NCBI RefSeq assembly: GCF_900101505.1
Contig: NZ_FMZI01000008.1
Location: forward strand, 186,001 to 250,000
Source of the DNA: Antarctobacter albus
GTDB lineage: Bacteria; Pseudomonadota; Alphaproteobacteria; Rhodobacterales; Rhodobacteraceae
DNA length: 64,000 bases
Direction: 5' to 3'
Shown here: positions 18,157 to 26,671 of the stretch, one piece after another
Position numbering within the stretch: position 1 is the first letter of the stretch
Layout of the letters: the number at the start of each line of letters is the position of its first letter
The notes under the pieces: model-generated
Databases searched by the model: none
The model's input: the letters and a program-made list of their open reading frames with translations, nothing else
Told to the model about the DNA's origin: nothing
Made by a program: the position numbers and the translations under genes

Positions 18157-18184
18157 GGGGCAGGGCCTTTCGGTCAGAAAATTG

Positions 18185-18202
18185 CGTATACCTTGGTGTA
18201 CG
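18185..18202. promoter_or_regulatory. 18-bp near-palindromic operator upstream of mcl1
   Basis: CGTATACC, two bases, then GGTGTACG: arms match at 7 of 8 positions. It ends 29 bases before the mcl1 start codon and overlaps AT-rich promoter-like sequence (TTATAA at 18205-18210 on both strands). The size and centre suggest a GntR- or TetR-type dimer site controlling mcl1, possibly also the divergent dgcN. Regulator unknown. Confidence 0.5.
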
Positions 18203-18397
18203 GGTTATAAAACTGCGTGAGCCTCCGCAAGCAAATTTCGCTGCAGAGCGGCATTCCCAATCAGCTGCACGATTCTTCGGCAAATTGCTCAGGTCACGCA
18301 AGAAACGTCGAAGAAATCTGTAAATCAGCGCAGGAACGCAAGGCAGTTCGGCAGGCGTTCTGGCATGGTCGGGCAAATTCTGATTTCGGAGGCGTCC

Positions 18398-19399
18398 ATG
18401 ATCGAGACACCCTATCTGCTGTTTCTGGGCGATGCGCCCGACCCGCTGGCGGCCAAGGTGGCCCAGGGAATCCGCGACTGGCGGCCGGAAAACTGTGTCG
18501 GACAGTTCCGGCTGGACGGATGCAAGGCCGACCTGGGCTTGCCCGACATGGATCTGGCAGCGGCCAAGGCAGCCGGGGCCAAGACGCTGGTGATCGGCGT
18601 CGCCAACCGCGGCGGCAAGATCAGCCAGACCTGGAAAAAGGTCCTGGTCGAGGCGCTGGAGGAAGGCTTCGACCTGGCCTCGGGGCTGCACAACCTGCTG
18701 CGGGACGAGCCCGATCTCAAGGCCGTGGCAGAGGCCACGGGCCGTGCCCTGCACGACGTGCGGGTGCCCGAGGTCGACTATCCGATCGCGGATGGCAAGA
18801 AACGAACCGGCAAGCGCGTGTTGGCCGTGGGCACCGATTGCTCGGTGGGCAAGATGTACACCACGCTGGCGCTGGACAAGGCGATGCGCGACCGGGGCAT
18901 GAAATCGACCTTCCGGGCGACCGGCCAGACCGGCATCCTGATCACCGGCGACGGCGTGCCGCTGGACGCGGTTGTGGCGGATTTCATGGCCGGCAGCATC
19001 GAATGGCTGACGCCGGACAACGACCCCGACCATTGGGACGTGATCGAAGGGCAGGGGAGCCTGTTCCACGTCTCGTTCAGCGGCGTGACGCTGGCGTTGA
19101 TCCACGGTGGTCAGCCCGACGCGCTGATCCTGTGCCACGAGCCGACGCGGACCCACATGCGGGGGCTGCCGGACTATGGTCTTCCCTCGCTGGAAGAGGT
19201 GCGGGATCTGTCGATGTCGCTGGCAAAGGTCGCTAATCCCGGCTGCCAGGTGGTCGGTGTGTCGATCAACACGCAGCACATGGGCGAGGCGGAGGCGGTG
19301 CGCTATTGCGAAGAGGTCGAGGCGCGCCTTGGTCTGCCCACGGTGGACCCGTTCCGGCACGGTGCCGACCGGCTGGCCGAGGCTCTGGCCGCGCTCTGA
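18398..19399 (+). CDS. dgcN: DgcN-like N-acetyltransferase of D-glutamate catabolism (DUF1611)
   Basis: 333 residues of the DUF1611 family: an N-terminal Rossmann-like region (to ~130) and a C-terminal P-loop NTPase-like domain with the Walker A-like GTDCSVGK at residues 145-152. DgcN proteins are described as acetylating D-glutamate, which DgcA then racemises as the N-acetyl derivative. The gene order dgcN-dgcA here fits that assignment. The ATG at 18398 has a GGAGG seven bases upstream. Followed by a 161-bp gap full of hairpins (see 19409-19550), then dgcA. Function assigned by family and context. Confidence 0.8.
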   Translation: MIETPYLLFLGDAPDPLAAKVAQGIRDWRPENCVGQFRLDGCKADLGLPDMDLAAAKAAGAKTLVIGVANRGGKISQTWKKVLVEALEEGFDLASGLHNLLRDEPDLKAVAEATGRALHDVRVPEVDYPIADGKKRTGKRVLAVGTDCSVGKMYTTLALDKAMRDRGMKSTFRATGQTGILITGDGVPLDAVVADFMAGSIEWLTPDNDPDHWDVIEGQGSLFHVSFSGVTLALIHGGQPDALILCHEPTRTHMRGLPDYGLPSLEEVRDLSMSLAKVANPGCQVVGVSINTQHMGEAEAVRYCEEVEARLGLPTVDPFRHGADRLAEALAAL

Positions 19400-19408
19400 C
19401 AACGGGCG

Positions 19409-19550
19409 GTCCGGCCCCTGGCCGGACGCTGTTTCGCGCTTTGCGCGAAAGACGCCCCGCCCGCCGTCCCTTGGGGCGCATCATTCGGTGCGCCGCGCTG
19501 GGGAAGGTCGGTTGCGGACGTGGGGTATTTACACCAAGAAGAAGCACAGG
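19409..19550 (+). repeat. REP-like palindromic element between dgcN and dgcA
   Basis: Two perfect 8-bp-stem hairpins with 3-nt loops lie at 19409-19427 (arm GTCCGGCC) and 19432-19450 (arm TTTCGCGC). A third possible stem is CGCCCC/GGGGCG (19453-19478). The element ends with a 29-nt tail at 19522-19550 starting GGGGTATTT and containing CCAAGAAGAAG. The same tail, 26 of 29 identical, occurs at 59067-59095 on the other strand inside xdhB, also preceded by hairpins. The tail runs into the dgcA ribosome binding site. It may tune dgcA expression or mRNA stability. Confidence 0.7.
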
Positions 19551-19560
19551 GAGGACGGGC

Positions 19561-20526
19561 ATGACGATCACTGTTTCACGAGACGTGTTCCGGCTGGCCG
19601 AGGCCTTTACCATTTCGCGTGGCAGCCGAACCGAGGCGCAGGTGCTGACCGTGCGGGTCTCGCGCGGCAAGGTCATGGGCTGGGGGGAATGCGTGCCCTA
19701 TGCCCGCTACGATGAAACGCTGGACACGGTGACCGCCGAGATCGGAACCCTGCCCGCGGGGATTTCCCGCATGGCACTGCAAGAGGCTCTGCCCGCAGGG
19801 GCGGCGCGCAACGCGATGGATTGCGCGCTTTGGGACCTGGAGGCCAAGGCCGCCGGGCAACGGGTGTGGGAACTGGCCGGTCTGGCGAGGCCGGGACCGG
19901 AAATCACCGCCTATACCCTGTCGCTGGACACGCCCGAGAACATGGAAGCGGCGGCGCGCAAACATGCAGCGCGGCCCCTGCTCAAGATCAAGCTGGGCAC
20001 GCCTGATGACATGCCCCGGCTGGAGGCGGTGCGCCGCGGAGCGCCGGATGCCAGGATCATCGTCGATGCCAACGAGGGCTGGAGCGCCGAGGTCTACGCC
20101 GACCTTGCGCCGCACCTGGTGCGGCTGGGTGTGGCGCTTGTCGAACAGCCGTTGCCGGCCGGCGAGGACGAGGCGCTGATCGGCATGGAGCGCCCGGTGC
20201 CTGTCTGTGCCGATGAAAGCTGTCATGACCGCGCCTCGCTGCCCGCGCTCAAGGGCAAGTATGACGTGGTGAACATCAAGCTGGACAAGACCGGCGGCCT
20301 GACCGAGGCGCTGGCCCTGCGCGATGCGGCACTGGCCGAGGGCTATGATGTCATGGTGGGCTGCATGGTCGGTTCGTCCCTGGCAATGGCGCCGGCCGTG
20401 CTGCTGGCCCAGGGGGCGCTTGTCACGGACCTGGACGGGCCTTTGTTGCTGGCGGAGGACCGTGAAGTGCCGCTGAAATTCGATGCCGAGGGCGTGCACC
20501 CGCCCGTGGCCGCGCTCTGGGGTTGA
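19561..20526 (+). CDS. dgcA: N-acetyl-D-glutamate racemase / dipeptide epimerase-like enolase-superfamily enzyme
   Basis: 321 residues of the muconate-lactonising/dipeptide epimerase group. Catalytic features are intact: KxK at Lys142/Lys144, metal ligands Asp169 (IIVDANEGW), Glu195 (VEQPLP) and Asp218 (CADES), and the opposite-face Lys240 (NIKLDKTGG). By sequence alone it could be an L-Ala-D/L-Glu epimerase acting on cell-wall peptides. The preceding dgcN points to the D-glutamate route, in which DgcA converts N-acetyl-D-Glu to the L form. The ATG at 19561 has an excellent RBS (GGGAGGA). Confidence 0.82.
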   Translation: MTITVSRDVFRLAEAFTISRGSRTEAQVLTVRVSRGKVMGWGECVPYARYDETLDTVTAEIGTLPAGISRMALQEALPAGAARNAMDCALWDLEAKAAGQRVWELAGLARPGPEITAYTLSLDTPENMEAAARKHAARPLLKIKLGTPDDMPRLEAVRRGAPDARIIVDANEGWSAEVYADLAPHLVRLGVALVEQPLPAGEDEALIGMERPVPVCADESCHDRASLPALKGKYDVVNIKLDKTGGLTEALALRDAALAEGYDVMVGCMVGSSLAMAPAVLLAQGALVTDLDGPLLLAEDREVPLKFDAEGVHPPVAALWG

Positions 20527-20621
20527 GACGGCATGCCGCCGCTGCCCCCGGGGGCGGAGGCTTGCAGCCCGCAGGCGCCCTGCCTACAAGACGCTGGACA
20601 CCGCTTTCAAGGATCACGCCC

Positions 20622-21485
20622 ATGACCCGTACCGTTTATGTGAACGGAGATTTCCTGCCTGAACACGAGGCCAAGGTCTCTATCTTCGACCGGGCCTTTC
20701 TCATGGCCGATGGCGTTTACGAGGTCACCTCGGTGCTGGGGGGCAAGCTGATCGATTTCGACGGCCACGCGAAACGCCTGCAGCGGTCGCTGGACGAGCT
20801 GGAGATGCGCAGCCCCGTCACCCCCGAGGAACTGTTGCAGATCCACCGCGACCTTGTGGAGAAGAACGGGATCGTGGACGGGCTGGTCTATCTGCAGATC
20901 ACGCGGGGCGCCCCGGACGACCGCGACTTCGTCTTCCCCGACCCCGAGACGACCGTGCCGACCATCGTCCTGTTCACCCAGAACAAGCCCGGCCTGGCGG
21001 AAAGCCCCGCAGCCAAGACCGGCATCAAGGTGATCTCAATCGAGGATGCCCGCTGGGGCCGCCGCGACATCAAGACGGTGCAACTACTGTATCCCTCGAT
21101 GGGCAAGATGATGGCCAAGAAGGCCGGTGCCGACGACGCCTGGATGGTCGAGGACGGTTTCGTGACCGAAGGCACCTCGAACAACGCCTATTTCATCAAG
21201 GGCAACAAGATCGTCACCCGCGCCTTGTCCAACGACATCCTGCACGGCATCACCCGTGCCGCCGTCCTGCGGTTTGCCCGCGAGGCGCAGATGGAGGTCG
21301 AAGAGCGCAACTTCACGATCGAGGAAGCACAAGGCGCCGATGAGGCCTTCATCACCTCGGCCTCGACCTTCGTGATGCCGGTGGTCGAGATCGACGGCGT
21401 GGCGCTGGGCGATGGGACGCCGGGACAGCGCGCCCTGCGCCTGCGCGAGATCTACCTGGACGAGAGTCGCAAGGCCGCGATCTGA
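20622..21485 (+). CDS. dat: D-amino-acid transaminase (PLP fold type IV)
   Basis: 287 residues, the typical length of bacterial D-amino-acid aminotransferase. The Schiff-base lysine is Lys151 (RRDIKTVQLL), and the TEGTSNNAYFI motif that binds the PLP phosphate follows. It belongs to the branched-chain transaminase/aminodeoxychorismate lyase fold; DAT is favoured by the N-terminus (YVNGDFLPEHEAKVSIFDRA) and by its place after dgcN-dgcA. It would interconvert D-Glu/2-oxoglutarate and D-Ala/pyruvate. Upstream RBS AAGGA. The gene precedes the BON/OmpA gene by 4 bases. Confidence 0.88.
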   Translation: MTRTVYVNGDFLPEHEAKVSIFDRAFLMADGVYEVTSVLGGKLIDFDGHAKRLQRSLDELEMRSPVTPEELLQIHRDLVEKNGIVDGLVYLQITRGAPDDRDFVFPDPETTVPTIVLFTQNKPGLAESPAAKTGIKVISIEDARWGRRDIKTVQLLYPSMGKMMAKKAGADDAWMVEDGFVTEGTSNNAYFIKGNKIVTRALSNDILHGITRAAVLRFAREAQMEVEERNFTIEEAQGADEAFITSASTFVMPVVEIDGVALGDGTPGQRALRLREIYLDESRKAAI

Positions 21486-21489
21486 TCCG

Positions 21490-23673
21490 ATGACGGCCAA
21501 GGCGCTTGTCGAAGCCATCGGCGCGCTGGTCATCTTCCTGACCCTGGCGGGGCTTGGCCTGTTCCAGGTGCCCAGCGACGAGCCGACCATCGAGGCTGGG
21601 CTGCGCGCGCAGGCGACGGCGCTTTTGGCCGAGTATCCCGATCCGCCTGCGCTGACGGTTCAGGGACGGGTGATCACGGTCGAAGGGCTGGTCCAGAGCA
21701 ACGCGGACCGGCGCGCCATTGAACGCGCGCTGCGCGGCATCGACGGTGTCGAAGAGGTGCGTGCCCGCCTGGAGGTTCTGCCTCGGGTCGGACGCTTCAC
21801 CTATGGCCTGCGCAAGGACGACAAGGGGGTGCGGCTGAACGGTCATGTCACCGCAGCCACCACCGCCGAGGCGCTGGGGCGGATCAATGGCGCACCGGTC
21901 ACGGACCTTCAGGTGGCACGCGGTGCGCCAATTGCCGACTGGGACAAGGCGCTGCTGGTGCTTTCCGAAAGTGCGGCCTTGCTGGACCGAGCAGTGGTCA
22001 CTGTCTCTGGAACAAGTGGCACGATCCGGGGAGAGGCGCTCTGGCCTGCCGAGGCGCGGGCAGTGGCGGCACGGCTCGACACGCTGCCCAAGGGCCTGTC
22101 GATCAAGCGAGAGATTGGCGTGCGTGACGATGGCGCGCCTTTCCTTCTGGTGGCCGAACGCCACCCGCGCCGCGGCGTGTCGCTGCGGGGCAAACTGCCG
22201 CCAGGCCTGAACGTGCAGGTCCTGACGGGCGCGTTTGACAGCGTGCAGGACAATGCGCTGGTCAACGGGCCGGTCGATCCGGAGTTGCCGGACCTCGGGC
22301 GGGTCATGACAGGCGCGGTCAAGGTCCTAGGCGCGGCGGAACAGGGGGTGGCGTTGGTGACGCCAGGTGCCGTGGTGCTGACCACCTTGAGCGGGGGGGC
22401 AGAGATGGACAAGGCCCTGGCGGCCCTGCGCGCGGCCCTGCCAGCCAGCTACCGTCTGGACGTGTCGCAACTGCCCGAGGCGCCTCCGCAACCTTTCTGG
22501 CTGCAGTTTGACCGGGTGAACGGTGCGGTCACCGCCAGCGGGGTTCTGCCGGACGGCATCCCGTTCGAGGGGGTGGCCAAGGCACTGGGCGCCGACGTCT
22601 CGCGCCTGTCGCAGTCGCCTTACCCGGACACGGCTGGCTGGGCTGCCAGCATTGCGGCGGTACAGGAGGCCTTTGATGAGGTGATCGAGGGAAAGCTCCT
22701 GTTGGAGGAGGCCTCCATCACGCTGGACGCGGTTCTTGCCGATCCCGACAGTGCCGCAAGGGTCGAGACGCTGCTTGCGGCCTTGCCGCAGGGCGCTGAC
22801 CTGCGCAGCCGTGTCGAGTTGCAGGACGATGGCCGCGATCCGGATGCGACCCTGATCTATCATCCCGAGACCGGGCTGTCGCTTGGCGGTGTATTGCCCG
22901 TCGATCTGGATGCGGCCACGATTGCCGGGCTGTTGGGGCTGCCGCCTGTCGGTGGCACCCTGCAGCAGGATAGGGATACCGCGCTGCCGGGCGCCGCGCC
23001 CTTGTTGAAGGCCGTCGAACCCTGGCTAGGAGAGGCGGAAACACTGACCATCACGCTTGCGCTGGGGCAGCTCTCTGTCGAGGCTGTCCTCTCTCCCGGC
23101 GTCGACCTGGAGCAGATCGAGGCGGCGACCCGCGCGGCTCTGGGACCGAATGACAGCCTGACGCTGTCGTTGCTGCAAGACTACCCGCCCGCCGACACGC
23201 GGCGGCAGAACATCGCCCTGGGGGCGGAGCAGGTTTTTCTGGCGGGCTATTGGCTACCGCTGCTGGAGTTCGCGCCCTCGGTGGCCGAATGCGCCCGCCA
23301 GAGCCGCCTGGCCGAAAGCGATGAACCGGTGCGGTTTCTCTCGGGAGAGACACGGCTGGACGCGCGGTCGATCCGGGGCGTGAACGCGCTTTCGGCGGTG
23401 GCACGGGTCTGCGTGGGGCAGGGCGGGCTGACCCTGCGCGTCGAGGGGCATACAGACAATTTCGGTGCCGAGGGCGTCAACCGGATGCTGAGCCGCCTGC
23501 GGGCCGAAGTCGTGGCGAAAGAGATCGCCAAGCGTGGGGTGCCTGTCGCCGCGATGGAGGTGCTGGGCTATGGTCCTGACCGGCCGGTGGCCGACAATGC
23601 CACGCCGGAGGGGCGGGCGCTGAACCGTCGTATCTCGCTGGCCTGGTCGACGCCGGGTCAGTCGATCCAGTAG
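21490..23673 (+). CDS. BON- and OmpA-domain envelope protein
   Basis: 727 residues. One N-terminal hydrophobic segment (residues ~9-26, LVIFLTLAGLGLFQV) anchors the protein or serves as an uncleaved signal. The bulk has repeated BON-like alpha/beta modules (for example VQGRVITVEGLVQSNADR; later units begin near GVLPDGIPFEG and GGVLPVDLD). The last ~120 residues are a peptidoglycan-binding OmpA-like domain (LRVEGHTDNFGAEGVNRMLS). Such proteins link the cell wall to the envelope. Starting 4 bases after the transaminase stop, it is almost certainly co-transcribed with it. Confidence 0.88.
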   Translation: MTAKALVEAIGALVIFLTLAGLGLFQVPSDEPTIEAGLRAQATALLAEYPDPPALTVQGRVITVEGLVQSNADRRAIERALRGIDGVEEVRARLEVLPRVGRFTYGLRKDDKGVRLNGHVTAATTAEALGRINGAPVTDLQVARGAPIADWDKALLVLSESAALLDRAVVTVSGTSGTIRGEALWPAEARAVAARLDTLPKGLSIKREIGVRDDGAPFLLVAERHPRRGVSLRGKLPPGLNVQVLTGAFDSVQDNALVNGPVDPELPDLGRVMTGAVKVLGAAEQGVALVTPGAVVLTTLSGGAEMDKALAALRAALPASYRLDVSQLPEAPPQPFWLQFDRVNGAVTASGVLPDGIPFEGVAKALGADVSRLSQSPYPDTAGWAASIAAVQEAFDEVIEGKLLLEEASITLDAVLADPDSAARVETLLAALPQGADLRSRVELQDDGRDPDATLIYHPETGLSLGGVLPVDLDAATIAGLLGLPPVGGTLQQDRDTALPGAAPLLKAVEPWLGEAETLTITLALGQLSVEAVLSPGVDLEQIEAATRAALGPNDSLTLSLLQDYPPADTRRQNIALGAEQVFLAGYWLPLLEFAPSVAECARQSRLAESDEPVRFLSGETRLDARSIRGVNALSAVARVCVGQGGLTLRVEGHTDNFGAEGVNRMLSRLRAEVVAKEIAKRGVPVAAMEVLGYGPDRPVADNATPEGRALNRRISLAWSTPGQSIQ

Positions 23674-23682
23674 GGCGTCTCC

Positions 23683-24891
23683 TCAGCGATCCCGATTGCG
23701 CACAGGTTGCGCGGCCAGCCAGTCCGCCGCGTGGCGCCCGGCCCAGAGGCCGGTGGCCAGGCAGCCGGTCAGCAGGTAGCCGCCCGTGGGCGCCTCCCAG
23801 TCCAGCATCTCGCCGGCGCAGAAAGTGCCGGGCAGGTCACGCAGCATCAACCCGCTGTCCAGCGCCGCGAAAGGGACGCCGCCGGCGGTCGAAATCGCCT
23901 CGTCCATCGGCCTGGGGGTTGCCCCCTGCAGAACCAGAGACTTGACGATCCTGGCCAGTGCCTGCGGATCATCCGGCAGCGGGCGCGCATATTCCATCAA
24001 CAGGGCCTGCGCGGCGGCTGTCAGGCCCAAGGCCTTGCGCAGGGCGTTGGCACGGCTTTGCTTGCCCCGCGGACGGGACAGCCGTGCCGTCAGCGAGGCG
24101 AGATCCATGTCCGGCTTCAGGTCGATCTGCAGGGTGTGGCCGGTCCGTAGCGCAGGTGTCAGCGGATAGATGCCTCCACCTTCCAATCCGCGGGCCGAGA
24201 TCACCACCTCGCCCCGGCTGGTCATGTCCCCGGCGGTGAGCGTGATGTTTTTCAGCGGTTCGCCGAAGTGCCGTTTCATGTGATCGGACCAGTCCACCGC
24301 CAGCCCGACATTGGAGGGCGCAAAGGGCGTGACCGGCAGGCCGGCGTGCCGGAAATGCCCGGCCCAGACCCCGTCCGAGCCCAGCCGCGCCCAACTGGCA
24401 CCGCCGAGGGCCAGAACGGTGATGTCGGGATACTCGGTCCGTGGCCCCTCGGGCGTGTCGAAACACAGCCCGCCGTCCGTGTCCCAGCCCACCCAGCGCC
24501 AGCGGGTCCGCACCTCCAGCCCCAGGGCATCCAGCCGGGCCAGCCAGGCGCGCAGCAGGGGAGAGGCTTTCATGACCTCGGGAAACAGCCGCAGGGTCGA
24601 TCCGGTAAAGGTCTTCTGGCCCAGTCCCTCGGCCCAGGCCGCGACCTCGCCGGGGCCAAAGGCGCCAATCATCGGCGCGAGGTGCGCCGCCGCCGCGCCA
24701 TAGGCGGCCAGAAAACGGCCCGGTTCTTCCATCCTGGTCAGGTTCAGCCCCGACTTGCCGGCCATCAGCAGCTTGCGTGCCAACGAGGGTTTGGCCTCGA
24801 CCAGGGTCACCGACCGGCCTGCGCTCAGCAGGGCGTCGGCGGCCATGAGCCCGGCAGGCCCTCCGCCGATCACAAGCGCCTGTCCCGTCAC
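23683..24891 (-). CDS. NAD(P)/FAD-dependent oxidoreductase (HI0933/BaiN-like flavoprotein)
   Basis: 402 residues. The N-terminal dinucleotide-binding motif GGGPAGLMAADALL (residues 9-22) binds FAD, and AGKSGLNLTRMEE is the conserved segment that defines the HI0933 family. A C-terminal GGYLLTGCLATGLWAG motif closes the FAD site. Substrate unknown. Its start overlaps the stop of the upstream MscS-type gene by 4 bases (ATGA), so the two are translationally coupled although functionally unrelated as far as I can see. Confidence 0.88.
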   Translation of the reverse strand: MTGQALVIGGGPAGLMAADALLSAGRSVTLVEAKPSLARKLLMAGKSGLNLTRMEEPGRFLAAYGAAAAHLAPMIGAFGPGEVAAWAEGLGQKTFTGSTLRLFPEVMKASPLLRAWLARLDALGLEVRTRWRWVGWDTDGGLCFDTPEGPRTEYPDITVLALGGASWARLGSDGVWAGHFRHAGLPVTPFAPSNVGLAVDWSDHMKRHFGEPLKNITLTAGDMTSRGEVVISARGLEGGGIYPLTPALRTGHTLQIDLKPDMDLASLTARLSRPRGKQSRANALRKALGLTAAAQALLMEYARPLPDDPQALARIVKSLVLQGATPRPMDEAISTAGGVPFAALDSGLMLRDLPGTFCAGEMLDWEAPTGGYLLTGCLATGLWAGRHAADWLAAQPVRNRDR

Positions 24892-26237
24892 GCCTCCTGC
24901 GCCTCGGGCGCGGGGCTTTCGGTCGGGTGCTGCAATTCGATGACACGATGTGGGTAGGGGATCTCGATGTCGTGGTCCTTGAGCGCGTTCCAGATCAGGA
25001 ACAACACGTCAGAGGTATATTTGTTCGCCCCGTCGTCGATCCCGTTGACCCAGAATTCGACCGCGAAATCCACGCCTGAATCGCCAAAGCCGCGCAGCTC
25101 GCAATCCGGAGGATAAGGCGTGTCCAGCACGCCGGGATGCTTGGCCACCGCTGCCTCGACGATGTCGGGGACCAGGTTGATGTCGGTCTTGTAGCTGACC
25201 GAAAACGGCGCCTCGTAGCGGTTGGCGCTGCCCTGGTCGGAATAGTTGATGACGCGGGTGGTGATGAAATCCTCGTTCGGGACGACGATCCAACGGCCAT
25301 CGTAGGTTTCCAGGATCATCGCCCGAGCGGTTGTCTTGACGATGGTCCCGGCCTCGCCGCTGTCCAGTTCGACATAATCGCCCACCGTGGCCTGCCCTTC
25401 CAACAGCAGGATGATGCCCGAGATGTAGTTCGAGGCGATCTTTTGCAGGCCGAGGCCAAGGCCGACGCCGATGGCACCGCCCAGAACCGCCAGCGAGGTC
25501 AGCGGGATGCCGACGATGTTCATCAGCAGCAGGAAGGCCAGGCCGAAGATGCTGAACTCGGCGGCCTTGGCGGCCAGCTGCCTGGTGGCGGGGCGCATGT
25601 CCTCCTGCTTGTGGATATAGGCGCCGGTCTGGTCGTTGGACCAGCGACCCAGCCAGAACAGGATCGACCCGGCGATGATGCCCCGGATCACCGACATCAA
25701 GGTGAACTCGATGTTGCCCAGGCTGACCGTCAGCTCGTTCAGGCGTTCCGTGGCCACGTCCAGCAGGCCGACGGCATAAAGCGCCATGACCGGCAGCAGG
25801 ATCATCCGTCCCAACACCTTGAGGAAACCGTCCTGCACGATCTCGCGCACAAGGATTCGCGCGGCGAGAAGCAGGAAGACACGCTTGCCGAAGGCGATCA
25901 CCGCGCCCGAGTTGAAGATCGCCCTGGTCAGGCTCTCGCCGATGCCGGTAAATGCCCAGGCCAGGAGGGGCAGCAGCAGCGGCACGAAGATCAGCAGGAA
26001 CCGCCGTGTCGAGGCCAGCAGGGACTGGCGAGAGGCCTCTGGCGTCAGGACGCGGGTTAGCCAGGGCCTCAGCCGGCGGGTTAGCAGCCAGGCCAGCAGA
26101 AAGGCGGCGGCCAGCAGCCCGAACTGTGACCAGGCGGCGGGCGAGACCAGCCATTCATGCGCGATCTCCCAACCCTGCAGGACATAGGCATAGGCCTGCT
26201 TCACGATCTCGGGCTGGTTGGTCAGGTCGAAATCCAT
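24888..26237 (-). CDS. Mechanosensitive ion channel (MscS family)
   Basis: 449 residues: about five or six membrane segments in the first 280 residues, then the MscS pore helix (GAIGVGLGLGLQKIASNY), the beta domain (GDYVELDSGEAGTIVKTTAR) and an alpha/beta C-terminus. It is larger than E. coli MscS (286 aa) because of extra N-terminal helices, as in YbdG/YnaI-type members. It opens on membrane tension to release solutes during hypo-osmotic shock. Translationally coupled to the flavoprotein gene downstream. Confidence 0.93.
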   Translation of the reverse strand: MDFDLTNQPEIVKQAYAYVLQGWEIAHEWLVSPAAWSQFGLLAAAFLLAWLLTRRLRPWLTRVLTPEASRQSLLASTRRFLLIFVPLLLPLLAWAFTGIGESLTRAIFNSGAVIAFGKRVFLLLAARILVREIVQDGFLKVLGRMILLPVMALYAVGLLDVATERLNELTVSLGNIEFTLMSVIRGIIAGSILFWLGRWSNDQTGAYIHKQEDMRPATRQLAAKAAEFSIFGLAFLLLMNIVGIPLTSLAVLGGAIGVGLGLGLQKIASNYISGIILLLEGQATVGDYVELDSGEAGTIVKTTARAMILETYDGRWIVVPNEDFITTRVINYSDQGSANRYEAPFSVSYKTDINLVPDIVEAAVAKHPGVLDTPYPPDCELRGFGDSGVDFAVEFWVNGIDDGANKYTSDVLFLIWNALKDHDIEIPYPHRVIELQHPTESPAPEAQEA

Positions 26238-26307
26238 TTGGCTTGATCCTTGGCGTCGTCGTCACATTCTCTTGCCCAATGCCAGTACCGGCCACAAGGG
26301 GAGCGAT

Positions 26308-26610
26308 TTGGGACAGGGATCAGAACCGATTTGTCCGTTGTGCCTGCGCCGCATTCCGCCGGATGCCCGGCAGAGCCTGCACCACCTCGTGCCAAGGCTG
26401 AAGGGCGGCAAGGGCGGGCCGGTCGTCCTGTTGCACCAGATCTGTCACAGCGAGATCCACGCCCGGTTCACCGAGGCCGAGCTGGCGCGCGAACTGAACA
26501 CGGTCGAAAAACTGCGCGCGCATCCCGACATGGCGAAATTCCTCGCCTGGGTCGCCAAGCGGCCGCCGACCTTTCACAGCCGCAGCGCCGGTGGACGGCG
26601 CAAGCGCTGA
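26308..26610 (+). CDS. Small HNH-type endonuclease domain protein
   Basis: 100 residues from a TTG start that has AGGGGAG upstream; no ATG lies between it and the conserved region. The HNH/treble-clef core is visible: Cys9-x-x-Cys12 (CPLC), His25-His26 (SLHHLVPR), and HQICHSEIH with Cys46, His47 and His51. Many alphaproteobacteria carry such stand-alone HNH proteins of unknown role; nuclease activity is only presumed. The segment ends in a basic tail (AGGRRKR). Confidence 0.8.
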   Translation: MGQGSEPICPLCLRRIPPDARQSLHHLVPRLKGGKGGPVVLLHQICHSEIHARFTEAELARELNTVEKLRAHPDMAKFLAWVAKRPPTFHSRSAGGRRKR

Positions 26611-26671
26611 GACGGGGTTGCCCGTGCCGGGTGCCGCGCCTAGGGTCGCGCTGCCAGGAAGGAGCCCGCCC

